Shown here piece by piece: positions 23,194 through 30,827 of a DNA stretch of 64,000 bases. The notes under the pieces were generated by a model that worked only from the letters and a program-made list of their open reading frames with translations, was not told where the DNA came from and ran no database searches. Source of the stretch: Actinomadura madurae (GTDB taxonomy: Bacteria > Actinomycetota > Actinomycetes > Streptosporangiales > Streptosporangiaceae); contig NZ_FOVH01000007.1 of NCBI RefSeq assembly GCF_900115095.1, forward strand, positions 186,001 through 250,000, read 5' to 3'. The translations under genes and the position numbers were made by a program. The number at the start of each line of letters is the position of its first letter. Positions within the stretch are counted from its first letter, which is position 1.

Positions 23194-24924
23194 TCAGCCG
23201 TGGGAGGCGATGCTCCGGGCGTGCGCGCCGAGGACGTGGGTGAACAGGGCCGGTGGGCGCGTGCCGTCGCCGGCGTCCGGGAGGACCTCCGGGGTGAGGG
23301 TCCAGTCGACGCCCACCCAGGAGTCGCCGATGGCGTCCTCGCTGGACGGGAGGTTGTTGCACGACTGGCGGACCCGCATGGCGCGGACGGACTCGGCCGC
23401 CGGCGTGTCGGTCTCGACCAGCAGCACCGGGACACCGACCAGCGGGCCGTCCTCGACCAGGCGCAGCAGCCGGTCCGCGTCCTCGCCGTCGAGCGCGGCG
23501 CCGGCGTCGAGGATCATCACCAGGCGCACCGGCGGGCCGCCCATCGGGCCCGCGAGGGACTCCTCCGCGCCGCCGATGCGGCGCAGGTCGACCAGGTCGA
23601 GGAGGCGGCGGAGCCGCTCGGCCGCGTGCGGGCCGGTGGCCACGCCGCCGCCCAGCAGGCGGGCGCAGGTGGCCGGGTCGAAGCCGTGCAGCCAGCCCGC
23701 GCCGGAGAGCCCGGCCGCGTCGATCACCTCCAGGCCGAGGACGCCGGGCGGCACGGCAGCGAGGAACCGGGTCGCGAGCGACCAGGCGTAGGCGGCCGCG
23801 TCGCCGGGCATCACGCCGCGCGAGATCCACATGGCGCGGCGCCAGGGCAGCCGCAGCACGAGCGGCACCCGCAGGCCCGGCAGCTCGGCGGTCGACAGCC
23901 GGCCGAGCAGCATTCCCTCGGCGAGGTCGACGCCGGGCCGCCAGGTCAGCCAGGACGGCGCGTCGAACGGCGCCACCTCGGGCGTGAGCTGCGGCTCCAC
24001 TCTCGCCAGCTCGTCGCGCAGCTGGCCGGCGTCGGCGCGCAGGCGCTCGTCGGCCTCCCGCATGAGCTGCTCGAACCGCCCGCGCGGCTGCCGGCCGGCG
24101 ATCTCCTCGTTGCGGAGGGTGAGCGCGTGCTCGGTGGCGGCGCGGAAGGCCGCCACCGAACGGCTGGCGTCCTCCCAGACCAGCCAGCAGCGTTCGATGT
24201 ACTCGACCTCGGTGGACGACGGCTGCCCCGGCGCGGGCGGCTGCGGTGCCGAGGCCGGCGGCGGCTGTGCGGGGGGCGGCGGTGCCGAGGGCGGCTGTGC
24301 GGGGGGCGGCTGTGCGGGGGGCGGCTGCGCGGGGGGCGGCTGCGCGGGGGGCGGCTGCGGCGGCCGGGGAGGCGGGGGCGCGCCCACCGCGGGTCCCGGG
24401 GGCGGGGCGGCCATGGCGGCGTCCTGCTCGCCGGGGTCGTCCACCTCGATGCCGTGCGCCTCCACCAGCTCGGCCAGGCCCCCCGCGTAGCCCTGGCCGA
24501 CGGCGCGCACCTTCCACGCCTCGGCGCGGCGGTAGATCTCCAGCCCGATGATCGCCTTCTCCGGGCCGAGCCCCCGGACGGTGAACTCGGCCGCGGGGTC
24601 GCCGCCGCTCGCGGTGAGGCGGAGCCGCGGCGGCGGCATCGTCCCGAAGGAGCCCGCGCCCGCCAGGCTCACCGCGATCAGCACCGTGAGCCCGGCGGGG
24701 ACCGCGTCGAGGTCGAGCTCGACGCGCTGGCCGGCGCCGCCGTCGGCCCAGCGGACGCCGGGCGCCTCGGGGGCGTTGAAGAAGACCAGGTCGGCGTCCG
24801 ACCGCACCCGCAGGTCGGGCCCGACGAGCAGGGCGCTGACGTCGACGGGCACGGCGCAGGACACGGTGGCGGTCACCCGCCGGGCGGGCAGCGGAGCGTT
24901 GCCGCCACGTGGGAGGTCGGCCAT
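23194..24924 (-). CDS. TerD domain fused to an FtsK/SpoIIIE-like domain without Walker A
   Basis: 576 residues in three parts. Residues 1-165 are a TerD (tellurium/stress) domain: DLVFFNAPEAPGVRWADGG, VELDLDAVPAGLTVLIAVSL, AIIGLEIYRRAEAWKVRAVGQGYAGGLAEL. Residues about 180-235 are a Pro-rich linker of repeated PPPAQ. Residues about 245-576 resemble the front half of FtsK/SpoIIIE-type motor domains: coiled coil, LLGRLSTAELPGLRVPLVLRLPW, PPGVLGLEVIDAAGLSG, and the LVMILDAG...GVPVLLVETD strand pair. No GxxGxGK(S/T) loop is present, so the C-terminal part should not hydrolyse ATP. It lies 6 bp after the terD gene and is surely co-transcribed. A role in an envelope-stress or bacteriophage-sensing Ter assembly is inferred. 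Confidence 0.8.
   Translation of the reverse strand: MADLPRGGNAPLPARRVTATVSCAVPVDVSALLVGPDLRVRSDADLVFFNAPEAPGVRWADGGAGQRVELDLDAVPAGLTVLIAVSLAGAGSFGTMPPPRLRLTASGGDPAAEFTVRGLGPEKAIIGLEIYRRAEAWKVRAVGQGYAGGLAELVEAHGIEVDDPGEQDAAMAAPPPGPAVGAPPPPRPPQPPPAQPPPAQPPPAQPPPAQPPSAPPPPAQPPPASAPQPPAPGQPSSTEVEYIERCWLVWEDASRSVAAFRAATEHALTLRNEEIAGRQPRGRFEQLMREADERLRADAGQLRDELARVEPQLTPEVAPFDAPSWLTWRPGVDLAEGMLLGRLSTAELPGLRVPLVLRLPWRRAMWISRGVMPGDAAAYAWSLATRFLAAVPPGVLGLEVIDAAGLSGAGWLHGFDPATCARLLGGGVATGPHAAERLRRLLDLVDLRRIGGAEESLAGPMGGPPVRLVMILDAGAALDGEDADRLLRLVEDGPLVGVPVLLVETDTPAAESVRAMRVRQSCNNLPSSEDAIGDSWVGVDWTLTPEVLPDAGDGTRPPALFTHVLGAHARSIASHG
24290..24360. repeat. Tandem 15-bp repeat encoding PPPAQ
   Basis: About four to five copies of a 15-bp unit (GCGGCTGYGCGGGGG) run through the linker of the TerD-fusion gene. 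A related interrupted copy lies at about 24260-24289. The repeat encodes PPPAQ on the minus strand, and its copy number is likely to vary between strains. Confidence 0.85.
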
Positions 24925-24930
24925 CGGCGG

Positions 24931-25500
24931 TCAGCAGTGCGCGGCGATCGTCGGCAGCATGTCCTGGAAGGTGCGGCCATGGCACGGCTCGCCGATCGCG
25001 TTCATCTTCCAGGCCCCGCCGTGGCGGTAGATGCGGGCCATCACCATCGCGGTGTGGGCGCCGCCGCCGGTCAGCGTGTACCGGGCCATCTCGCCGCCGT
25101 CCACCTCGTTGACCAGGCGGCAGAAGGCGTTCTCCACCTCGTTGAAGGTCTGCCCGTTGAAGGAGCTCACCGTGAACACCAGCGAGGTGACGTGGACCGG
25201 CAGCCGCGCCAGGTCGACGATCACCGACTCGTCGTCGCCGTCGCCCGCCCCGGTCAGGTTGTCGCCGGTGTGCCGGACGGAGCCGTCGTCGCTGACCAGC
25301 TTGCCGAAGTAGACCACGTCGGCGAGGTTGCGGTCGGCGAAGAGCACGCAGGAGGCGTCCAGATCGATCTCCCGCTCGCGGGATCCGAAGAACCCCTTCT
25401 TCTTCACCGCGTCCCAGCCGAGGCCCATCCGGACCATGCTCAGCGCGCCGCCGGGCTTCTCCAGCGAGATCCGCTGACCCTTAACCATCGAGACGGTCAC
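24931..25500 (-). CDS. terD: TerD-family stress protein
   Basis: 189 residues. It has the usual TerD start MVKGQRISLEK, MVRMGLGWDAVKKKGFFG, DLDASCVLF and the calcium-binding acidic loop GAGDGDDESVIVDL. FTVSSFNGQTFNEVENAFCRLV and a final IYRHGGAWKMNAIGEP follow. Family members bind Ca2+ and are tied to tellurite, phage and oxidative stress resistance. GTG at 25500 was taken because GAGGAGG lies seven bases upstream; the ATG four codons later is also possible. It is the first gene of a pair with the TerD-FtsK-like fusion. Confidence 0.93.
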   Translation of the reverse strand: MTVSMVKGQRISLEKPGGALSMVRMGLGWDAVKKKGFFGSREREIDLDASCVLFADRNLADVVYFGKLVSDDGSVRHTGDNLTGAGDGDDESVIVDLARLPVHVTSLVFTVSSFNGQTFNEVENAFCRLVNEVDGGEMARYTLTGGGAHTAMVMARIYRHGGAWKMNAIGEPCHGRTFQDMLPTIAAHC

Positions 25501-25637
25501 AGCCGTCGCCTCCTCGCCATTCCCCTTGCCGCGCGAACCCGTGAGCGCGTCGTGCGAGGAAAGCCTTTCAGCCGATCCACCCTGTTGTCACCTGATCCGT
25601 GACGTCCGGGGCGACCTGTCAGGTGGCGCGGGGCCCG

Positions 25638-25673
25638 AAGGAAGCCCAGGCCGGATGTGGACTGGGCTTCCTT
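25638..25673 (-). terminator. Hairpin after the serine protease gene
   Basis: A 12-bp perfect stem (25638-25649 with 25662-25673) and a 12-nt loop, 13 bp beyond the stop codon of the minus-strand protease gene. Confidence 0.7.
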
Positions 25674-25685
25674 GGCCGTTCCCGG

Positions 25686-27050
25686 TCAGTAGCCCCTGGA
25701 GGGCTCGCCGTTCCCTGCGGGCTGACCGCCTTCGGGAGCCTGGCCGCCTTCGGGAGCCCCGGCGCCCTCCTGGCCGCCGGCGCCTTCCTGGCCTCCCCCG
25801 GCCTCCTCGCCGCCGCCTGCGCCCTCACCGCCACCGGCGCCCTGGCCGCCGCCGGCCCCTTCGCCGCCGCCTGCGCCCTGGCCGCCGCTGGCCGCCCCGA
25901 TCTCCGCGCCGAAGGCGTCGAGGGCCTCGGTGACGGGCTGGAAGAAGGTGACGCCGCCGGTCTGGCAGTCGCCGGAGCCGCCGGAGGTGAGGCCGAGGGC
26001 GGTGGTGTCGGCGAAGAGCGGGCCGCCGCTGTCGCCCGGCTCGGCGCAGACGGTGGTCTGGATCATCCCGGTGACGGTGCCCTCGGCGAAGTTCACCGTG
26101 GCGCCGGTCGCGGTGACGGTGCCGTCGGAGACGCCGGTGGTGCTCCCGCTGCGCAGGACGCGCTGGCCGACCACGGCCTCGGCGGCCTCGGTGATCTCCT
26201 GCGACTCGCCGTTGTAGAGGTTGACCGCGCTCTCGCCCGCGGCGCCCTCCGCGCTCTCCACGAGCGCGAAGTCGTTGCCGGGGAAGCTGCTCTGCACGGT
26301 GGTGCCGACGGCCTCGGCGCCCTGCTGGTCCGAGGTCCACTCCTGGACCTCGTTGCCGCAGTGGCCCGCGGTCAGGAAGAAGTCCTGCTGGCCGCGCTTG
26401 ACGTTGAAGCCGAGCGAGCAGCGGGCGCCCCCGCCGAAGATCGCGTCGCCGCCGAGGGCGAACGAGCGGAGCTTCCCGGGGATGCGCACCATGCGGATCG
26501 CCGCGCCCATCTGCTGGGTCGTGCGCTGGACTGCCGCCATCCGCGTGCCGGTGACCGTGTCGTCCGTCCACACCGTGACCTTGGATGTGGCGGGGTCGAC
26601 CGCCCATCCGGTGCCGGGGATGTCCGCCACCGACCGTTGGAGGGTGTTCGTGACACGCTTCAGCGTCGCGGGACTGCGCTGCGCCATCTTGGGGACGGCC
26701 CCGGCGGACCGCACCGCGGCAGCGTCCGTGGCGTTGGTGACCGTGACGACGGGGCGTCCCGCCGAGTCGACGTAGGCGCCGGTCGTGCGGTCGCCGAGGC
26801 GGTCGGCGATGCCGGCGGCCTTGGCGGCGGCCTGCCCGGTCGTCCGCGCGGCGCGCACCGCGTCCTGGCCCGCGCCCTGGCGCCCGGCCCGCGCGTCCCC
26901 CGCGAGCTTCGCCTCCTGGCCGCCCGACCGTCCCTCGGCGTGCACGACGTACAGCGAGCCGGCCACGAGCCCGGCGGATCCGGCGGCCACCGCGGTCGTC
27001 GTGACCACGGTGCGCAGCCGATTGTTCCTCACGCTCTTCCGGCGCCTCAT
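25686..27050 (-). CDS. Secreted S1E serine protease (streptogrisin/alpha-lytic type) with Gly-rich tail
   Basis: 454 residues from an ATG preceded by AGGAGG. A basic N-terminus and hydrophobic signal are followed by an alpha-lytic-type pro-region (to about 200). The chymotrypsin-fold domain then follows: His in FFLTAGHCG, Asp in FPGNDFALV, Ser in AEPGDSGGPLF. Cys pairs (ARCSLG/GHCG, TTVCAE/GDCQ) fit the family's disulfides. The pro-region normally guides folding and is cut off. After the catalytic domain, about 70 residues of GAGGGE/GAGGGQ repeats ending NGEPSRGY form a low-complexity tail not seen in short streptogrisins; it may bind cell wall or act as a spacer. Confidence 0.92.
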   Translation of the reverse strand: MRRRKSVRNNRLRTVVTTTAVAAGSAGLVAGSLYVVHAEGRSGGQEAKLAGDARAGRQGAGQDAVRAARTTGQAAAKAAGIADRLGDRTTGAYVDSAGRPVVTVTNATDAAAVRSAGAVPKMAQRSPATLKRVTNTLQRSVADIPGTGWAVDPATSKVTVWTDDTVTGTRMAAVQRTTQQMGAAIRMVRIPGKLRSFALGGDAIFGGGARCSLGFNVKRGQQDFFLTAGHCGNEVQEWTSDQQGAEAVGTTVQSSFPGNDFALVESAEGAAGESAVNLYNGESQEITEAAEAVVGQRVLRSGSTTGVSDGTVTATGATVNFAEGTVTGMIQTTVCAEPGDSGGPLFADTTALGLTSGGSGDCQTGGVTFFQPVTEALDAFGAEIGAASGGQGAGGGEGAGGGQGAGGGEGAGGGEEAGGGQEGAGGQEGAGAPEGGQAPEGGQPAGNGEPSRGY

Positions 27051-27231
27051 GAACCCTCCTGGTTCCGGGGTGTCGATCTACGCGGAGGGGTACGCGCCCC
27101 GGCGGGCGGGAGTTCAACACGTCTCGGGGGGCTCTTGACGGCCACATATTCCCCGCCTTAAATCAGGCTGTGAAATAAAGCGTGATCAAAGGGGCCCAGC
27201 TCAGTCGCACCCACCCCGAAGGAGATGCGCC

Positions 27232-29409
27232 ATGCATCCCGTCCCACCCCCTGCGCCGCCGTTCGGGAGAGCCTGGCCGGCGGCCGCGTTCGCGCTCCTG
27301 CTCGCTCTCGCCCTCGCCGTCCCCGGTCCCACGGGACGCGCCGCGGCGGCGGCCTGCGGCACCGCGGACGCCGCGCTAAACCGCCCGGCCACCGCCTCGA
27401 CCACCGAGAACGCGGCCTTCCCCGCCTCCGCGGCCGTCGACGGTGACTCCGGAACACGGTGGTCCAGCGCGTTCACCGATCCGCAGTGGTTACAGGTCGA
27501 CCTCGGCTCCAGCCAGGAGATCTGCCAGGTCGTCCTGACCTGGGAGGCCGCGTACGGCAAGGCGTTCCAGATCCAGGTCTCCGGCAACGCCTCCGACTGG
27601 ACCTCGATCTACTCCACGACGAACGCGAGCGGCGGCACCCAGACCCTCGACGTCACCGGCGAGGGCCGCTACGTCCGGATGTACGGAACCGCCCGCGGCA
27701 CCCAGTACGGCTACTCGCTGTTCGGCATGGCCGTGCACACCGGCTCCGGCGGCGGGCCGCTCCCCGGCGGCGGGGACCTCGGGCCGAACGTGCTGGTGTT
27801 CGACCCGTCGATGAGCGCGTCCGACATCCAGGGCAGGCTCGACGCCGTCTTCCGCGAGCAGGAGAGCGACCAGTTCGGGACGGCCCGGTACGCGCTGCTG
27901 TTCAAGCCGGGCAGCTACAACGTCAACGCGAACATCGGCTTCTACACCTCGATCGCCGGCCTCGGCCGCGACCCCGACGACGTCACCCTCAACGGGGTCA
28001 CCGTGGACGCCGGCTGGTTCGGCGGCAACGCCACGCAGAACTTCTGGCGGTCCGCCGAGAACCTGTCGATCAGCCCGCCCGGCGGGACGAACCAGTGGGC
28101 GGTGTCGCAGGCGGCGCCGTTCCGGCGGATCCACGTCCGCGGCGACCTCAACCTCGCCCCCACCGGCTACGGCTGGGCGAGCGGCGGCTACATCGCCGAC
28201 TCGAAGGTGGACGGCCAGGTGCAGCCGTACTCCCAGCAGCAGTGGCTCACCCGGGACAGCCAGATCGGCGGCAACCTCAACGGCGTCTGGAACATGGTGT
28301 TCTCCGGTGTCGAGGGCGCGCCCGCGCAGAGCTTCCCGAACCCGCCGTACACGACGCTGAACACCAGCCCGGTGACGCGCGAGAAGCCGTACCTGTACGT
28401 CGACGCGGCGGGCGCGTACAACGTCTTCGTGCCTGGTCTGCGGCGCGACTCGCGCGGGACGACCTGGTCCGGCGGGTCGACGCCCGGTTCGTCCATCCCG
28501 CTGACGCGGTTCTACGTGGCCAAGCCCGGCGACTCGGCGGCCACCATCAACGCCGCGCTGAGCCAGGGCCTGAACCTGCTGTTCACGCCCGGCGTGTACC
28601 ACCTCGACCGGACGATCGAGGTGACCCGTCCCGACACCGTCGTGCTCGGCGTCGGCTACCCGACCCTCATCCCCGGCAACGGCGTGACGGCGATGAACGT
28701 CGCCGACGTGGACGGCGTCAAGCTGGCCGGGCTGCTGTTCGACGCCGGGCCGGTCGAGTCGCCGGTGCTGCTGCGGCTCGGGCCCGAGAACGGGAACGCC
28801 GACCACGCCGGCAACCCCGCGTCCGTGCAGGACGTGTTCTTCCGGATCGGCGGCGCCGGGCCCGGCAGGGCGTCCACGAGCCTGGTGGTCAACAGCGACG
28901 ACGTCCTGCTCGACCACATCTGGGCGTGGCGCGCCGACCACGGCGCCGGGGTCGGCTGGACGGTCAACACCGCGGCCAACGGGGTGGTCGTCAACGGCGA
29001 CGACGTCACCGCCTACGGCCTGTTCGTGGAGCACTACCAGAAGTACCAGCTGATCTGGAACGGCGACGGCGGCAGGACGATCTTCTTCCAGAACGAGATG
29101 CCGTACGACCCGCCGGACCAGTCCGCCTGGCGCGCCGACTCGCCCGACGGCTACGCCGCGTACAAGGTGGCCGACTCGGTCACCACGCACGAGGGCTGGG
29201 GGCTCGGCAGCTACTGCTACTTCAACGTCGACCCGTCGATCGTGGCGGCGCGCGGGTTCGAGGTGCCGAACCGGCCCGGTGTGCGGTTCCACGGCCTGCT
29301 CACGGTCTCGCTGGGCGGGAACGGGGTCATCCGGCACGTCGTCAACGACACCGGCCCGGAGGCGTCCGGCACCGACACCGTCCCGGCCACCGTGGTCGCC
29401 TACCCCTGA
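27232..29409 (+). CDS. Secreted discoidin-domain beta-helix glycan hydrolase-like protein (GH55-like?)
   Basis: 725 residues from an ATG with AAGGAG upstream. A signal peptide of about 40 residues is followed by an F5/8-type C (CBM32-like) module (about 42-170; NRPATAS, RWSSAFTDPQWLQVDLG, YVRMYG, YGYSLFGM). A Gly/Pro linker leads to about 540 residues rich in strand-turn repeats typical of right-handed beta-helices (VADVDGVKLAGLLFDAG, NSDDVLLDHIWAWRADHGAG, NGDDVTAYGLFVEHYQKYQ). Such proteins are often annotated only as discoidin-domain proteins. Its neighbours are a GH64 beta-1,3-glucanase and a GH3 enzyme with the same module, so an exo-beta-1,3-glucanase (GH55-like) role is inferred but not proven. 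Confidence 0.75.
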   Translation: MHPVPPPAPPFGRAWPAAAFALLLALALAVPGPTGRAAAAACGTADAALNRPATASTTENAAFPASAAVDGDSGTRWSSAFTDPQWLQVDLGSSQEICQVVLTWEAAYGKAFQIQVSGNASDWTSIYSTTNASGGTQTLDVTGEGRYVRMYGTARGTQYGYSLFGMAVHTGSGGGPLPGGGDLGPNVLVFDPSMSASDIQGRLDAVFREQESDQFGTARYALLFKPGSYNVNANIGFYTSIAGLGRDPDDVTLNGVTVDAGWFGGNATQNFWRSAENLSISPPGGTNQWAVSQAAPFRRIHVRGDLNLAPTGYGWASGGYIADSKVDGQVQPYSQQQWLTRDSQIGGNLNGVWNMVFSGVEGAPAQSFPNPPYTTLNTSPVTREKPYLYVDAAGAYNVFVPGLRRDSRGTTWSGGSTPGSSIPLTRFYVAKPGDSAATINAALSQGLNLLFTPGVYHLDRTIEVTRPDTVVLGVGYPTLIPGNGVTAMNVADVDGVKLAGLLFDAGPVESPVLLRLGPENGNADHAGNPASVQDVFFRIGGAGPGRASTSLVVNSDDVLLDHIWAWRADHGAGVGWTVNTAANGVVVNGDDVTAYGLFVEHYQKYQLIWNGDGGRTIFFQNEMPYDPPDQSAWRADSPDGYAAYKVADSVTTHEGWGLGSYCYFNVDPSIVAARGFEVPNRPGVRFHGLLTVSLGGNGVIRHVVNDTGPEASGTDTVPATVVAYP

Positions 29410-29424
29410 TCCCCGGCTGACGCT

Positions 29425-29457
29425 CCCCGCGGGTCCGCGCCGGGCGGGCCCGCGGGG
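29425..29457 (+). terminator. Hairpin between the beta-helix and GH64 genes
   Basis: A 14-bp stem with one G-U pair (29425-29438 with 29444-29457) and a 5-nt loop, 15 bp past the stop. It may terminate or attenuate before the GH64 gene. Confidence 0.65.
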
Positions 29458-29499
29458 GCTCGCGCCCCTCCTCTCCGCCCCCCTCGAAACGGAGATGCC

Positions 29500-30813
29500 A
29501 TGAGGCTTTCCGCGGCCATGGCCGCCCTGTCCCTGCTCCTGCCCGCCGCCCTCGCGCCGGGCGCCCCCGCGAACGCCGCCGCGTGCGGGACGTCGGACGC
29601 CGCCCTGAACCGTCCCGCCGGCGCCTCGTCCACCGAGAACGCGTCGTTCCCCGCCTCGGCGGCCGTGGACGGGAACCCCGCCACCCGCTGGTCGAGCGCC
29701 TTCGGCGACCCCCAGTGGCTCCAGATCGACCTCGGCACCAGCCAGGAGATCTGCCGGGTCGTCCTTTCCTGGGAGGCCGCCTACGCCAGGTCCTTCCAGA
29801 TCCAGGTCTCCGACAACGCCACCGACTGGACCTCCACCTACTCCACCACCACCGGATCCGGCGGGAGCCAGACCCTCGCCGTCACCGGCAAGGGCCGCTA
29901 CGTCCGCATGTACGGGACGAGCCGCGGCACCCAGTACGGCTACTCGCTGTTCGGCATGGCCGTCCACACGACCGGGACGACCACGCCGCCCGAGGACGAC
30001 TTCTGGGGCGACACCTCGACGATCCCGCCGGCGCGGAACGTCCTCATGGTCAAGGTGCTCAACCGGACGAACGGCCGGTATCCCGACAGCCAGGTGTACT
30101 GGAGCTTCAACGGTCAGACCCACTCGATCGCCGAGCAGCCGTACCTGGACATGCCCGTCAACTCCGCCGGGCGGATGTACTTCTTCCTCGGCTCGCCCAC
30201 CAGCCGCTACCAGGACTTCATCGAGTTCACGGTCGGCGCCGACGTCTTCAACGGCAACACCACCCGGGTCGACGGCTTCGGCCTGAAGCTCGCGATGCGC
30301 CTGCGGGCGCACGACGGGTACGACGTGTCCGTCGGCGAGGACCAGGCCACCTTCGCCGAGGACCGGGCGGCCACGTTCCAGCGGTTCGTGGACGAGGTGC
30401 CGCCGGAGTTCGACTCGCTGGCGACCGTCGAGGCCCCGTACCGCATCCCGGCGCCGGGCAACTCGCCCGTCTTCCAGCCGGGCGGCGCGCAGGCGGGCTA
30501 CTTCGCCTCCTACGCCGCGTCCGTCGGCGTCTCGGCCACGACGCAGCAGGTCACCGGGTGCTCCGGGCCGCTCGCGAACGACGCCGGGATGTGCTCGGCG
30601 CTCAACCGGCACGTCGCGCACCTGCCGCGGTCGCAGTGGTCCGACCCGGCGCTGTTCTACAACGCCGCGCCCGCGAACTACTACGCGAAGTTCTGGCACG
30701 ACCACGCGATCGGGCGGCTGGCCTACGGCTTCCCGTACGACGACTACGCCGGCCGCTCCTCCTTCATCTCGCACGGCGACCCGCGGTACCTCCTCGTCGC
30801 CGTCGGCTGGTAA
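29500..30813 (+). CDS. Secreted GH64 beta-1,3-glucanase with discoidin module
   Basis: 437 residues. Signal peptide to about residue 27, then an F5/8 C module (about 28-160) almost identical in wording to that of the preceding gene (NRPAGASSTENASFPASAAV, QICRVVLSWEAAYA-like segment). Residues about 175-437 are a GH64 domain: NGRYPDSQVYWSFNGQTHSI, GRMYFFLG, RVDGFGLKLAMRL, YYAKFWHDHAIGRLAYGFPY, FISHGDPRYLLVAVGW. GH64 enzymes release laminaripentaose from beta-1,3-glucan such as fungal wall or callose. ACGGAG upstream of the ATG at 29500 serves as ribosome binding site. The GH3 gene follows after 14 bp. Confidence 0.92.
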   Translation: MRLSAAMAALSLLLPAALAPGAPANAAACGTSDAALNRPAGASSTENASFPASAAVDGNPATRWSSAFGDPQWLQIDLGTSQEICRVVLSWEAAYARSFQIQVSDNATDWTSTYSTTTGSGGSQTLAVTGKGRYVRMYGTSRGTQYGYSLFGMAVHTTGTTTPPEDDFWGDTSTIPPARNVLMVKVLNRTNGRYPDSQVYWSFNGQTHSIAEQPYLDMPVNSAGRMYFFLGSPTSRYQDFIEFTVGADVFNGNTTRVDGFGLKLAMRLRAHDGYDVSVGEDQATFAEDRAATFQRFVDEVPPEFDSLATVEAPYRIPAPGNSPVFQPGGAQAGYFASYAASVGVSATTQQVTGCSGPLANDAGMCSALNRHVAHLPRSQWSDPALFYNAAPANYYAKFWHDHAIGRLAYGFPYDDYAGRSSFISHGDPRYLLVAVGW

Positions 30814-30827
30814 CCCGGGAGAACCCG

